DNA of 64,000 bases. Origin: Phocaeicola plebeius (lineage in GTDB: Bacteria > Bacteroidota > Bacteroidia > Bacteroidales > Bacteroidaceae). The stretch lies in the NCBI RefSeq assembly GCF_003437535.1, contig NZ_QSQT01000001.1:248001-312000 (forward strand), in the 5' to 3' direction. The translations under genes and the position numbers were made by a program. The notes below the pieces were generated by a model that had not been told where the DNA came from, made no database searches, and saw only the letters and a program-made list of their open reading frames with translations. This document shows positions 49,284-58,163 of this stretch, one piece after another (position 1 is the first letter of the stretch; every line of letters begins with the position of its first letter).

Positions 49284-51770
49284 ATGTTTAGATATATTGT
49301 TGGATGGTTGTTTCTAGCTGTGTCAGTCGTAGCGCAAGCTGCAGTGCCTGTTTGTAAGTCATTTTCGCAACAAGGGCGTGAAGTAACATTTCATTTGGAT
49401 AATGGAGCAGCTTTTCAATTGAAATTGTGTGGGCAATCCGTAGTTCGGATATGGTATTCTCCAGATGGGAAATTACAACGGTTAAATTCTTCGTTTGCTG
49501 TTATTAATGAAGAATTGGAAGATGTGGGAGTAGTCAATGTGAATGAGGAAGCGTCTTGTTATGAGATTTTTACACCTGTATTGAGAATACGCGTTAATAA
49601 ATCCCCCTTGAAGCTCCAGGTTTTTGATAAATATCAAAAGCTTATTTTTAGTGATTATGGTGATGGCCGGACTTGTGAAGGTGAAAAGAAGGTAGAATAT
49701 AAAATGCTGAGGCGTGATGAGCATTTTTTTGGATTGGGAGAAAAAACCGGTAAATTAGATCGACGAGGGGAAACATATAAAATGTGGAATAGTGATCGGC
49801 CTTGCTATGGTGTAGCTGATGATCCTTTATATAAGAGTATTCCGTTTTTTATGAGTAATTATCGTTATGGTATATTTTTAGATAATACTTATAAAACAGA
49901 GTTTAAGTTTGGAACAGAGAGTCGAGATTATTATAGTTTTGAAGCTCCAGGTGGTGAAATGATATATTATTTCATGTTTGGTAAGGACTATAAGGAAATT
50001 ATGGGACATTATATAGGACTGACAGGAAAGCCAATTATGCCGCCCAAATGGGCTTTGGGATTTGCTCAATGTCGTGGAATGCTCACTCGTGAGGATTTAA
50101 CACGGGAGATTGCGACTGGATATAGAAAGCGTGGTATTCCTTGCGATATTATTTATCAAGATATTGGTTGGACTCAGAACCTGCAAGATTTTGAATGGCG
50201 TAAAGGTAATTATGAGAATCCTAAACAGATGCTGGCAGATTTGAAATCACAAGGTTTTAAGGTTGTAGTTTCACAAGATCCTGTTATTTCTCAATCTAAT
50301 AAAAAACAGTGGCAGGAGGCTGATAGTCTTGGTTATTTTGTAACTGATTCAACAACAGGCAAAACTTATGATATGCCTTGGCCATGGGGTGGAAACTGTG
50401 GTGTGGTAGATTTTACAAAGCCTGAGGTAGCAGATTGGTGGGGAGCATATCAGCAAAAGCCTATAAATGACGGTATCAGTGGATTTTGGACGGATATGGG
50501 TGAGCCTGCTTGGAGTAATGAAGAGGATGTGGATCGTTTGGTGATGAAACATCATTTGGGAATGCATAGTGAGATTCACAATGTGTATGGGTTAACTTGG
50601 GACAAAGTTGTGAAAGAGCAGTTTGAAAAACGTAATCCCAATCGTCGTGTATTTCAAATGACTCGTGCTGCTTATGCAGGATTGCAGCGTTATACTTTTG
50701 GTTGGACTGGTGATAGTGGAAACTGTGACGATGTAACGCAGGGATGGGCGCAGATGGCTAATCAGATTCCTGTATTACTTTCTGCAGGATTAGGCTTGAT
50801 ACCTTTTACTACAACTGATATATCAGGATATTGTGGAGATATTAAAGATTATTCAGCAATGGCTGAACTTTATACACGTTGGGTACAGATGGGGGCTTTT
50901 AATCCGTTAAGTCGTATTCATCATGAAGGTAACAATGCAGTTGAACCATGGCTTTTTGGGGAAGAAGCAGAACAGAATGTGAAAAAAGCTATAGAATTGA
51001 AATATTCATTGATTCCTTATATCTATACGTATGCTCGCGAAGCTCATGATGCAGGATTGCCAATTATGCGTCCAATGTTTCTTGAATATCCTTATGATGT
51101 GGAAACATTTGATACAGATGCACAGTTTATGTTTGGTAAAGAATTGCTTATAGCTCCAGTCGTAAAGAAAAATGCGAAAACCAAGAACTTGTATTTACCA
51201 GAGGGTAACTGGTTGAACTATAATGATAAAAGGACGCTTTACTCGGGAGAACAGTGGTTGACAGTGGATGCACCATTGTCATGTATCCCAATGTTTGTAA
51301 AGCAAGGATCAATCATTCCTACTATGCCAGTGATGAATTATATTGGTGAACATCCCGAATATCCTGTTATATTTGAAGTCTTTCCAGCAGTAGAAGGTCA
51401 GAGTGCTTCTTTCCTTTTGTATGAAGATGAAGGGACCGACTTGGGATATTTAAAAGACGAGTTCTTGAAGACTCCGATTAATGTGAAAACAACAGTTGAA
51501 GGGTTTGAAATTGCTATTTCCTCACGTGAGGGTAGTAACTATCAGTTACCATCTAAGCGGAATATGATTTTCCGATTTTATGTAGAAAAATCTCCTCAGA
51601 AAGTTGTGATTGCTGGGAAAAAACAAAAAAAAGTAAAGCCTGAAAAATTACATGACCAGGAAAATATATTTGCTGATGCTGTAATATGGAGTTATGACAA
51701 GGAAATGCAAATTTTAAATGTGCTTGTTCCTGATAGTGGGGAAGCGTTGGAGATGAGTATTATACAATAA
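49284..51770 (+). CDS. GH31 alpha-glucosidase
   Basis: An 828-residue periplasmic enzyme with a signal peptide ending near VAQAAVP. Domain order is an N-terminal beta-sandwich (galactose-mutarotase-like, about 30-240, with FFGLGEKTGKLDRRGE), a TIM barrel with nucleophile Asp404 in FWTDMGEPAW and acid/base Asp477 in WTGDSGNCDDV, a proximal beta domain and a C-terminal DUF5110-like domain (FLLYEDEGTDLGYLK). Alpha-1,6-acting GH31 enzymes are found in dextran PULs. Whether this one prefers alpha-1,6 or alpha-1,3 branches cannot be read from sequence. It is the last gene of the PUL. Confidence 0.93.
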   Translation: MFRYIVGWLFLAVSVVAQAAVPVCKSFSQQGREVTFHLDNGAAFQLKLCGQSVVRIWYSPDGKLQRLNSSFAVINEELEDVGVVNVNEEASCYEIFTPVLRIRVNKSPLKLQVFDKYQKLIFSDYGDGRTCEGEKKVEYKMLRRDEHFFGLGEKTGKLDRRGETYKMWNSDRPCYGVADDPLYKSIPFFMSNYRYGIFLDNTYKTEFKFGTESRDYYSFEAPGGEMIYYFMFGKDYKEIMGHYIGLTGKPIMPPKWALGFAQCRGMLTREDLTREIATGYRKRGIPCDIIYQDIGWTQNLQDFEWRKGNYENPKQMLADLKSQGFKVVVSQDPVISQSNKKQWQEADSLGYFVTDSTTGKTYDMPWPWGGNCGVVDFTKPEVADWWGAYQQKPINDGISGFWTDMGEPAWSNEEDVDRLVMKHHLGMHSEIHNVYGLTWDKVVKEQFEKRNPNRRVFQMTRAAYAGLQRYTFGWTGDSGNCDDVTQGWAQMANQIPVLLSAGLGLIPFTTTDISGYCGDIKDYSAMAELYTRWVQMGAFNPLSRIHHEGNNAVEPWLFGEEAEQNVKKAIELKYSLIPYIYTYAREAHDAGLPIMRPMFLEYPYDVETFDTDAQFMFGKELLIAPVVKKNAKTKNLYLPEGNWLNYNDKRTLYSGEQWLTVDAPLSCIPMFVKQGSIIPTMPVMNYIGEHPEYPVIFEVFPAVEGQSASFLLYEDEGTDLGYLKDEFLKTPINVKTTVEGFEIAISSREGSNYQLPSKRNMIFRFYVEKSPQKVVIAGKKQKKVKPEKLHDQENIFADAVIWSYDKEMQILNVLVPDSGEALEMSIIQ

Positions 51771-51817
51771 TATGTTGGTCGTAGATATGTATGTTTTGAG
51801 ATTAGGAGTTATATAAT

Positions 51818-51866
51818 AAAAATAGAATCAGAAAGAAAATCTAATATTCTTTCTGATTCTATTTTT
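51818..51866. terminator. Bidirectional terminator between GH31 and the DUF4491-like gene
   Basis: An 18-base perfect stem (left arm 51818-51835, right arm 51849-51866) with a 13-base loop; A and T runs at the ends allow action on both strands. It ends the PUL on the plus strand and the DUF4491-like gene on the minus strand. It has no similarity to the terminator at 36727-36772, although both follow the same gene end. Confidence 0.93.
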
Positions 51867-51879
51867 ATTTGAAGTATAA

Positions 51880-52197
51880 TTACTGTTCATATTCCTTCTT
51901 CCGTTTCGGATTCATTGGGAACCAGCCTTTCAGCACGCGTTCGCGCTGTTCGAAGACCTCCTTGATGGTCCAGAAAGAAGAGAATGAGAAAACTCCCAAC
52001 AGGGTCGACAGCAGAATCTGACTTACCAGCACGGAACCGATGAGGCCGGCGATGCCCAATAGCAGAAAAATCCACCAGCAGCGCGTTCCCCAATAATATT
52101 CCGCTTTGACTACTATCGGATGAAACAGACCGATAATCAGGAATGTGCAGATGCCAATGAGGATTCCTTCCCAATGAAGGCTGTCAATCCATTCCAT
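51880..52197 (-). CDS. Small inner membrane protein, DUF4491-like
   Basis: A 105-residue protein with three hydrophobic segments (about 10-30, 40-60, 62-80): EGILIGICTFLIIGLFHP, WWIFLLLGIAGLIGSVLV and ILLSTLLGVFSFSSFW. A basic cytoplasmic tail ends RKKEYEQ. Its function is unknown. Its start codon overlaps the stop of the Lrp gene (TAATG on the minus strand), so the two are translationally coupled. The 3' part is duplicated at 36774-36937. The 3'-end codons here differ from those of the fragment only at synonymous sites. Confidence 0.85.
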   Translation of the reverse strand: MEWIDSLHWEGILIGICTFLIIGLFHPIVVKAEYYWGTRCWWIFLLLGIAGLIGSVLVSQILLSTLLGVFSFSSFWTIKEVFEQRERVLKGWFPMNPKRKKEYEQ

Positions 52198-52667
52198 TAT
52201 TCGTCAGCGTCTTTACGGATGGGAATTTCTTTCTTGATGCTCTGTTCCAGTGAAATCAAGGTCTCCGTAGCAGTTACACCCGGAATTTCCTGAATTTTGG
52301 AGTTCAGCAAATCCATCAGATGCTCGTTATCGGTAGAATACAGTTTGGTCAGCATGGTGTACGGACCAGTGGTGAAATGACATTCCACGATTTCCGGAAT
52401 CTTCTTCAGTTCTGCCACTACGCTCTTGTACATAGAGCCTTTTTCCAGCTTGATTCCTACGTATGTGCAGGTGCTGTATCCCAGGCTCTTGGGATTTACA
52501 TGGTAACCTGAACCGATAATTACGCCAAGGTCAATCAGGCGCTGAACGCGTTGGTGAATGGCAGCACGTGACACGCCACATTCTGCTGCAACGTCTTTGA
52601 ACGGGATTCTGGCATTCTGTGAGATGATTTCCAGAATCTGTTTGTCAAGTTTATCAATTTTTTCCAT
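52197..52667 (-). CDS. Lrp/AsnC-family transcriptional regulator
   Basis: A 156-residue regulator with an N-terminal winged HTH (about 1-60; LDKQILEIISQNARIPFKDVA, GVSRAAIHQRVQRLIDLGVI) and a C-terminal RAM ligand-binding domain (about 68-145; VGIKLEKGSM, PEIVECHFTTGPYTML, IPGVTATETLISLEQS). The family senses amino acids and forms octamers. The partner membrane protein encoded directly downstream might be a linked sensor or transporter component, but this is only suggested by the coupling. Confidence 0.92.
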   Translation of the reverse strand: MEKIDKLDKQILEIISQNARIPFKDVAAECGVSRAAIHQRVQRLIDLGVIIGSGYHVNPKSLGYSTCTYVGIKLEKGSMYKSVVAELKKIPEIVECHFTTGPYTMLTKLYSTDNEHLMDLLNSKIQEIPGVTATETLISLEQSIKKEIPIRKDADE

Positions 52668-52703
52668 ATTACTAAATGGTTCTTGTTTTTATCATATTGT
52701 AAG

Positions 52704-52711
52704 CAAATGTA
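52704..52711 (-). promoter_or_regulatory. -7 promoter element of the Lrp gene
   Basis: The minus strand reads TACATTTG, an exact TAnnTTTG match, 36 bases before the start codon. A clear -33 element is not visible. Confidence 0.45.
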
Positions 52712-52902
52712 GAAAAACTTTTTTATCTATATGCTATTTTGCCAAAAAAAACGTGATTATTTTTGGCGAAAGAACAAATTGTGGGTAAATTGTGTAAGTC
52801 GTTCGGCCCTATTTGACTATCTTTGATTCCCAGAAGATAGGATGCGGTTGGGAAGTAGAGCCGAAAAACATGTTTTTCGTTCGTACTTCTCTCACCTTTC
52901 AC

Positions 52903-52910
52903 TATCTTTG
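52903..52910 (+). promoter_or_regulatory. -7 promoter element of the NUDIX gene
   Basis: TATCTTTG matches TAnnTTTG and lies 31 bases before the start codon at 52942, which supports that start over the in-frame ATG at 52813. A second TATCTTTG occurs at 52818-52825. Confidence 0.5.
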
Positions 52911-52941
52911 TAAGACTTATTATTTATTAAACTCAAGAACT

Positions 52942-53472
52942 ATGCATCCATTGGAATTGTTTAAGTTTTGTCCGGTATGTGGTTCTCCTCATTTTGAAAT
53001 ACATAATGAGAAGTCCAAGAAATGTGCGGACTGCGGGTTTGTGTATTATTTTAACTCAAGTGCGGCTACGGTGGCTTTTATCCTGAACGGGAAAGGGGAA
53101 CTGCTGGTTTGCCGGCGGGGAAAGGAACCTGCCAAGGGCACGCTGGATTTGTCGGGCGGATTTATTGATATGTTCGAGACTGGCGAAGAAGGGGTAGCAC
53201 GCGAGGTGAAAGAGGAAACGGGGCTGGTAGTGACGGAAGCGAAATATCTGTTTTCCTTGCCCAACACATATCTGTACTCCGGTTTTCTGGTACATACACT
53301 CGACCAGTTCTTCTTGTGTCAGGTGGAAGATGACCATCTGATAAAAGCCATGGACGATGTGGCCGATGCATGGTGGATGCCGCTGGACAAAGTGAATCCG
53401 GATGATTTCGGGCTGGACTCTGTACGTAGGGGAGTCGCACGCTTTTTGGAAACCTGTCGGAACAAAAAATAA
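52942..53472 (+). CDS. NUDIX hydrolase with N-terminal zinc ribbon
   Basis: A 176-residue cytoplasmic hydrolase of nucleoside diphosphates linked to another group. The N-terminus has a zinc ribbon (CPVCG at about 10 and CADCG at about 30), as in NudC-type NADH pyrophosphatases. The NUDIX box is complete: G-x5-E-x7-R-E-V-x-E-E-x-G, starting at GGFIDMFETGEEG. The protein lacks the SQPWPFPxS signature of NudC, so the substrate is uncertain. The start at 52942 (MHPLELFKFCPVCG) was chosen because it begins directly before the ribbon and after a promoter element. Confidence 0.88.
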   Translation: MHPLELFKFCPVCGSPHFEIHNEKSKKCADCGFVYYFNSSAATVAFILNGKGELLVCRRGKEPAKGTLDLSGGFIDMFETGEEGVAREVKEETGLVVTEAKYLFSLPNTYLYSGFLVHTLDQFFLCQVEDDHLIKAMDDVADAWWMPLDKVNPDDFGLDSVRRGVARFLETCRNKK

Positions 53473-53480
53473 AAGGGATT

Positions 53481-56400
53481 ATGGGTAAATATAAGAAATA
53501 TATATGGATGGCGGGGCTGTGTTGTGCCTTGCCGTTGACGGTTTCCGGGCAGCAGGTGGAGCCGCTGACCGGGGCAGACCGTTTGTTCAACGAGGGACGG
53601 GAGCTGTTCTTGCGTCAGGATTATGCGGCAGCCCGACAGACCTTGGTGCGCTATACCCGTCAGGCGGGGGAAAAGGCCTGGGCCGATGAAGTGGACTATA
53701 TGCTGGCTTGCACGGCCTATGAATTGAAAATGCCGGATTGTCGGGAAGTGTTGTCGGATTATCTGGAAGCACATCCGGAGTCGCGTTACCGCAATCGGGT
53801 GCAGGCACTGATAGGGGCCAGCTATTTTTCGGAAGAGAAATACATGGAAACCATTGCTACGCTGAAGGGCTGTGACATTTCTCTTTTATCTGATGAAGAA
53901 CGTGATGCCAGTGCCTTGCGCATGGGTACGTCGTACCTGAAAGTCGGTAAATTGCAGGATGCGGCTTTCTGGTTCGCTGTGTTGAAAGAGACGAGTAAGG
54001 ACTTCCATAACGATGCGGTGTACAACCTGGCTTATATTGATTACGTACAGCAGAAATATGATACCGCCTTGCAGGGATTCCGTGAGGTGCAGGATGACCG
54101 GAAGTTCCAGAAACTGGCACCTTATTATATTGCCGACATTTACCTGATTCAGGGAAATTATGCACAGGCCCGAAAGGTGGCAGATGCTTATCTGGCTTTG
54201 TATCCGGAAGAGAAGTATGCGGCTCAGATGAACCGTATCTCCGGTGAGGCGGCTTACGGACAGAAAGATTATGCGGCTGCCATCCAGTCGCTGGAACGCT
54301 ACCACGAAGCGGAGGAGGTGCCTGCCCGTCTGGCTATGTATAAGTTGGGTATGAGTTATTTTAATACGGGAGTCTATTCCAAGGCGTTGTCGCATTTGGG
54401 TGAGGCAACCGGTGCGCAGGATGCACTGGCTCAGAATGCTTACCTGCACATGGGATTGGCCGGACTGCAGTTGAAGGAACGCAATCAGGCACGTATGGCG
54501 TTTGAGCAGGCTTCGCGCATGGATTTCGACCGTAGCATTCAGGAGCAGGCTTTGTTCAATTATGCACTCTGCATTCATGAAACGTCTTATTCTCCTTTTG
54601 CCGAGTCGGTAACGGTGTTCGAACGCTTCCTGAACGAATATCCCTCGTCGGTATATGCTGAAAAGGTGAACGATTACCTGGTAGAGGTGTATATGAACAC
54701 CCGCAGCTATGAAGTGGCGTTGCGTTCTATCGAGAAAATCACGCATCCGAGTGCACGTATTCTGGAAGCGAAACAGAAACTGCTTTTCCGTATGGGAACA
54801 CAGCTGTTTGCGCAGGCCGACTATCGGAATGCCATTGATTATTTTACCCGTTCTTTGCAGTTGGGCCAGTATAATCAGAAGACCAAGGCCGATGCCTATT
54901 ATTGGCGCGGAGAATCGAAATACCGTCTGGAGCGTTATCCGGAGGCTGCCAATGACATGCGGCTGTATCTGGAGTTTGCTACCGACAAGAATTCACAGGA
55001 GTACGGACTGGCTCTTTACTGTTTGGGATACAGTCTGTTCAAGCAGAAACAATATAATTCCGCACGCGACTGGTTTGTCCGCTGTGTGCAGAACGGACGG
55101 ACGCAGGAAGCTTCTGTAGCAGGCGACGCGTACAATCGTATCGGTGACTGCTATTTTTATGAGCGTCGTTTTGAAGAAGCCCGCCAGCAATATGCGCAGG
55201 CTGTCGTCACTTCTCCTTCGCTGGGAGATTATTCGTTGTTCCAGGAGGGTATTGTGAAAGGATTGCAGCGTGATTATGCCGGAAAGATTCAGGTGCTCAA
55301 CAAATTGATTACGGATTATCCGTCGTCGGCTTATCTGGACGATGCCCTGTATGAACAGGGACGTGCCTTTGTGCAGATGGAGGATAGTGAGAATGCCATC
55401 AAGCGTTACTCATTGCTGGTGCAGCGTTATCCGGAAAGTGAGCTTTCACGTAAGGCAGCTAATGAAATAGGTCTGCTTTATTATCAGAACGACCGCTACG
55501 AGGAAGCCATTACGGCTTACAAGCAGGTCATTACGAAGTATCCGGGTAGTGCGGAGGCGCGCTTGGCACAGCGTGACTTGAAGTCCATCTATGTGGATTT
55601 GAATAAGGTGGATGACTATATGGCGTTTGCTTCTACGGTACCTGGTGGTGCGACCTTCAACGTGAGCGAGCGTGACTCTTTGACGTATACGGCAGCCGAA
55701 CGTGCTTACATGCGTGGAGATATTGCCGGAGCAAAGACCAGTCTGACCCGCTATCTTCAGTCGTTCCCGCAAGGAGCTTTCAGTGTGGATGCGTCTTATT
55801 ATTTAGGTTTGATTGATTATAATCAGAAGGATTATGCGGCAGCGTCAGCCCGCCTGGAAGAAGTGTTGCGCTTTTCCGGAAGCAAGTATGAAGGAAAGGC
55901 TTTGGCGCTTTGTGCCGATATGGCTTACAACCAGAAGGAATATGCCAAGGCATTGAACCTTTACAAGCGTTTGGCCGACCGTTCGGCTGTGCAGGAAGAG
56001 CGTCTGCAGGCTGAAGTGGGTGCTCTGCGAAGCGCTTGTGCGTTGGATGACCGGGCTGAAACCGTGACGACTGCTTCGGCACTGCTCAAGCAGAGCAAGC
56101 TGACTCCGGAGGTACGTAGTGAGGCGTTGTATTTCCGTGCCAAGGCGTTGTTGGCAGAAGGGCAGAAGAAGGCTGCACTGGCCGACTTGACCGAACTGGC
56201 TAAGGATACGCGTAATGTGTACGGGGCAGAAGCCAAATACCTGGTGGCACAGACTTACTTCGATGAGGGAGAAACTGCCAAGGCAGAGAAGGAAGTGCTG
56301 GAATACATCGAAGTCAGCACACCGCATGCATACTGGCTGGCAAGAAGCTTCGTCCTGTTGTCGGATGTGTACGTGAAGCTGGACCGCAAGATGGAGGCTA

Positions 56401-56498
56401 AACAGTATTTGTTGTCTTTGCAGCAGAATTATCAGGCCGATGATGACATCGCCGGAATGATTGAAAGTCGCCTGGAAAAACTTAAAAGTGTAAAGTAA
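53481..56498 (+). CDS. Large exported TPR-repeat protein
   Basis: A 1005-residue protein made almost entirely of tetratricopeptide-like helix pairs. The N-terminus (YIWMAGLCCALPLTVSGQQ) is a signal peptide, so it acts in the periplasm or on a membrane. Repeats carry the usual A..Y..G pattern, for example YAAARQTLVRYTRQAGEKAW, YNLAYIDYVQQKYDTALQGF, YYWRGESKYRLERYPEAAND and IKRYSLLVQRYPESELSRKA. No enzyme motif is seen. The stop is one base before the start of the beta-barrel gene, so the two are almost certainly made together. The function is unknown; such scaffolds often gather outer membrane or cell envelope partners. Confidence 0.85.
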   Translation: MGKYKKYIWMAGLCCALPLTVSGQQVEPLTGADRLFNEGRELFLRQDYAAARQTLVRYTRQAGEKAWADEVDYMLACTAYELKMPDCREVLSDYLEAHPESRYRNRVQALIGASYFSEEKYMETIATLKGCDISLLSDEERDASALRMGTSYLKVGKLQDAAFWFAVLKETSKDFHNDAVYNLAYIDYVQQKYDTALQGFREVQDDRKFQKLAPYYIADIYLIQGNYAQARKVADAYLALYPEEKYAAQMNRISGEAAYGQKDYAAAIQSLERYHEAEEVPARLAMYKLGMSYFNTGVYSKALSHLGEATGAQDALAQNAYLHMGLAGLQLKERNQARMAFEQASRMDFDRSIQEQALFNYALCIHETSYSPFAESVTVFERFLNEYPSSVYAEKVNDYLVEVYMNTRSYEVALRSIEKITHPSARILEAKQKLLFRMGTQLFAQADYRNAIDYFTRSLQLGQYNQKTKADAYYWRGESKYRLERYPEAANDMRLYLEFATDKNSQEYGLALYCLGYSLFKQKQYNSARDWFVRCVQNGRTQEASVAGDAYNRIGDCYFYERRFEEARQQYAQAVVTSPSLGDYSLFQEGIVKGLQRDYAGKIQVLNKLITDYPSSAYLDDALYEQGRAFVQMEDSENAIKRYSLLVQRYPESELSRKAANEIGLLYYQNDRYEEAITAYKQVITKYPGSAEARLAQRDLKSIYVDLNKVDDYMAFASTVPGGATFNVSERDSLTYTAAERAYMRGDIAGAKTSLTRYLQSFPQGAFSVDASYYLGLIDYNQKDYAAASARLEEVLRFSGSKYEGKALALCADMAYNQKEYAKALNLYKRLADRSAVQEERLQAEVGALRSACALDDRAETVTTASALLKQSKLTPEVRSEALYFRAKALLAEGQKKAALADLTELAKDTRNVYGAEAKYLVAQTYFDEGETAKAEKEVLEYIEVSTPHAYWLARSFVLLSDVYVKLDRKMEAKQYLLSLQQNYQADDDIAGMIESRLEKLKSVK

Positions 56499-56499
56499 G

Positions 56500-58161
56500 A
56501 TGAAATACATAAGTACGATATTGGTTTGCGCCGGTCTGTGGCCCGCAGCTACGGTATGTGCGCAGAATGGAGGGGAGAAAGATTCTACACTGAACCGGAC
56601 GGTGGTAGTGGAAAATCAGTACAACCCCGAGGTGATGGATGCCTTTAAGGTGAATGTCATGCCCGAGGTGGAGGAGCCGGCGGCTCCGAAGCAGGCTATT
56701 AATTATGCGACGGATTTGCGTCCGTTGGGAGCCTGGAAAGCCACTCCTATGGAGGCGATGTCCAGAGAACTGGCTCAGAAGGGAGCCGACAGGGGCTATG
56801 TCCGTACGGCTTACGGTACGCTGAACAATGTGGACCTGAAAGGAAGTTATCTGTGGGATATTTCTTCGAAAGACCGTCTGGGAATCATGGCTTCTTTGTA
56901 CGGACTGAATGGGGATATTCCACATTTCATGGAAGGAGAGGAGTGGAAGTCGCGTTTTTACCGTACGGATGTGTCGCTGGACTACCGGCATGATTTCCGG
57001 AAGGTGGCGCTGAAATTAGGAGGTGCCTTTGCTTCGCAGGTATTTAATTATATGCCGTCTATGAATGAAGGGGTGGAGAACTGGCCTACCACACAGCGTT
57101 ATACGTTGGGTGAAGGGTATGTAGGCGTGATGTCCCGCGACCAGGACTTGCCTATACAGTTTGCTTTCCAGACTGGCTTGCGTAGCTTTAGCTTGCGTTA
57201 TGATAATTATTACATGGAGTATGGTTCTGAAAATATTTTCCATACCGAAGGTTTCATGGCTGGAAATATCAATGAGGAGCAGCAGGTAGGCGTCGGTCTG
57301 GAGATGGACAACCTGATTCACGATGTGTCGCAGCAGGATTATACACTGTTGCAGCTGAATCCGTACTACACCTATCAGGGTGAATCCGTGAAGTTGCGGG
57401 TGGGTGCCCATGTGGATTTGCAGACGGCTTATGGCAGCGGACTGAAAGCTGCACCGGATGTCAAACTGGAATATACGTTCGCCGATACGTATGTGGCTTA
57501 CCTCAATGTATTGGGCGGAACACGCCTGAATGATTTCCGCCGGTTGAATGACTTCTCACCTTACTGGACGATTGCACAGCAGATGCGTACGTCCTATACA
57601 CCGCTGGATGCGAAAATCGGTTTGAAGGCTTCTCCGGTTATCGGATTAGGTTTTGAACTCTACGGAGGTTATCGTATTACCAAGAATGAACTATTTGCCG
57701 TACCGGGAGGATTCTATACGGATGAGCAGAATGTGTTCTATACAGGAATTCTGCAGGATAAGGGAAAAGTCGGTTATGGAGGCGTTTCTGTGAGCTATGC
57801 CTACCGTGACTGGGTAGACTTTTCTGTAAACGGTGCGTATTATAGCTGGAACGTGACGGAAGGCAACGAAGGCTTGTTGCAGTTGAAGCCCGAATTGAAG
57901 GCCGATTTCAGTGTGCGTGCCAAGGTGATCAAGAATTGCCATGCCCTTTTGAACTACAACTACGAACGTCGTCAGAAAATGGGTGATTTTGGGCGTGCGG
58001 ATGCCATCAATAACCTGTCTGTAGGAGCAGAGTATGAATTGCTGAACCGCATCAACGTGTTTGGCCGCCTGAATAACCTGCTCAATAAGGTATACGCTAC
58101 TGAAGCAGGTTATCCGGTGGAAGGTCTTCATTTCATGGCAGGCATCAGCTGCCGTTTCTAA
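56500..58161 (+). CDS. Outer membrane beta-barrel protein without plug domain
   Basis: A 553-residue protein with a signal peptide (LWPAATVCAQNGG) and a series of alternating aromatic strands (YVRTAYGTLNNVDLKGSY, KVGYGGVSVSYAYRDWVDF, INVFGRLNNLLNKVY) ending in GISCRF, the usual barrel end with Phe. It resembles the barrel of TonB-dependent receptors but has no carboxypeptidase-like domain or plug motif. Instead an N-terminal segment, about residues 30-75, is extended and Pro/Glu/Val-rich (VVVENQYNPEVMDAFKV, PEVEEPAAPK). It is linked to the TPR gene upstream. I cannot assign a substrate. Confidence 0.82.
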   Translation: MKYISTILVCAGLWPAATVCAQNGGEKDSTLNRTVVVENQYNPEVMDAFKVNVMPEVEEPAAPKQAINYATDLRPLGAWKATPMEAMSRELAQKGADRGYVRTAYGTLNNVDLKGSYLWDISSKDRLGIMASLYGLNGDIPHFMEGEEWKSRFYRTDVSLDYRHDFRKVALKLGGAFASQVFNYMPSMNEGVENWPTTQRYTLGEGYVGVMSRDQDLPIQFAFQTGLRSFSLRYDNYYMEYGSENIFHTEGFMAGNINEEQQVGVGLEMDNLIHDVSQQDYTLLQLNPYYTYQGESVKLRVGAHVDLQTAYGSGLKAAPDVKLEYTFADTYVAYLNVLGGTRLNDFRRLNDFSPYWTIAQQMRTSYTPLDAKIGLKASPVIGLGFELYGGYRITKNELFAVPGGFYTDEQNVFYTGILQDKGKVGYGGVSVSYAYRDWVDFSVNGAYYSWNVTEGNEGLLQLKPELKADFSVRAKVIKNCHALLNYNYERRQKMGDFGRADAINNLSVGAEYELLNRINVFGRLNNLLNKVYATEAGYPVEGLHFMAGISCRF

Positions 58162-58163
58162 AT

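Noticed and set aside
52813..52941. N-terminal extension of the NUDIX protein
   Set aside because: The added residues have no domain features, and a TATCTTTG promoter element lies within them at 52903-52910.
53886..54746. Long open frame on the minus strand within the TPR gene
   Set aside because: It mirrors the repeats of the TPR gene, has no start context or known motif, and lies wholly within a convincing gene.
56500..58161. Complete TonB-dependent receptor
   Set aside because: The plug signature and the N-terminal regulatory domain are absent, and the length is far below that of full receptors.
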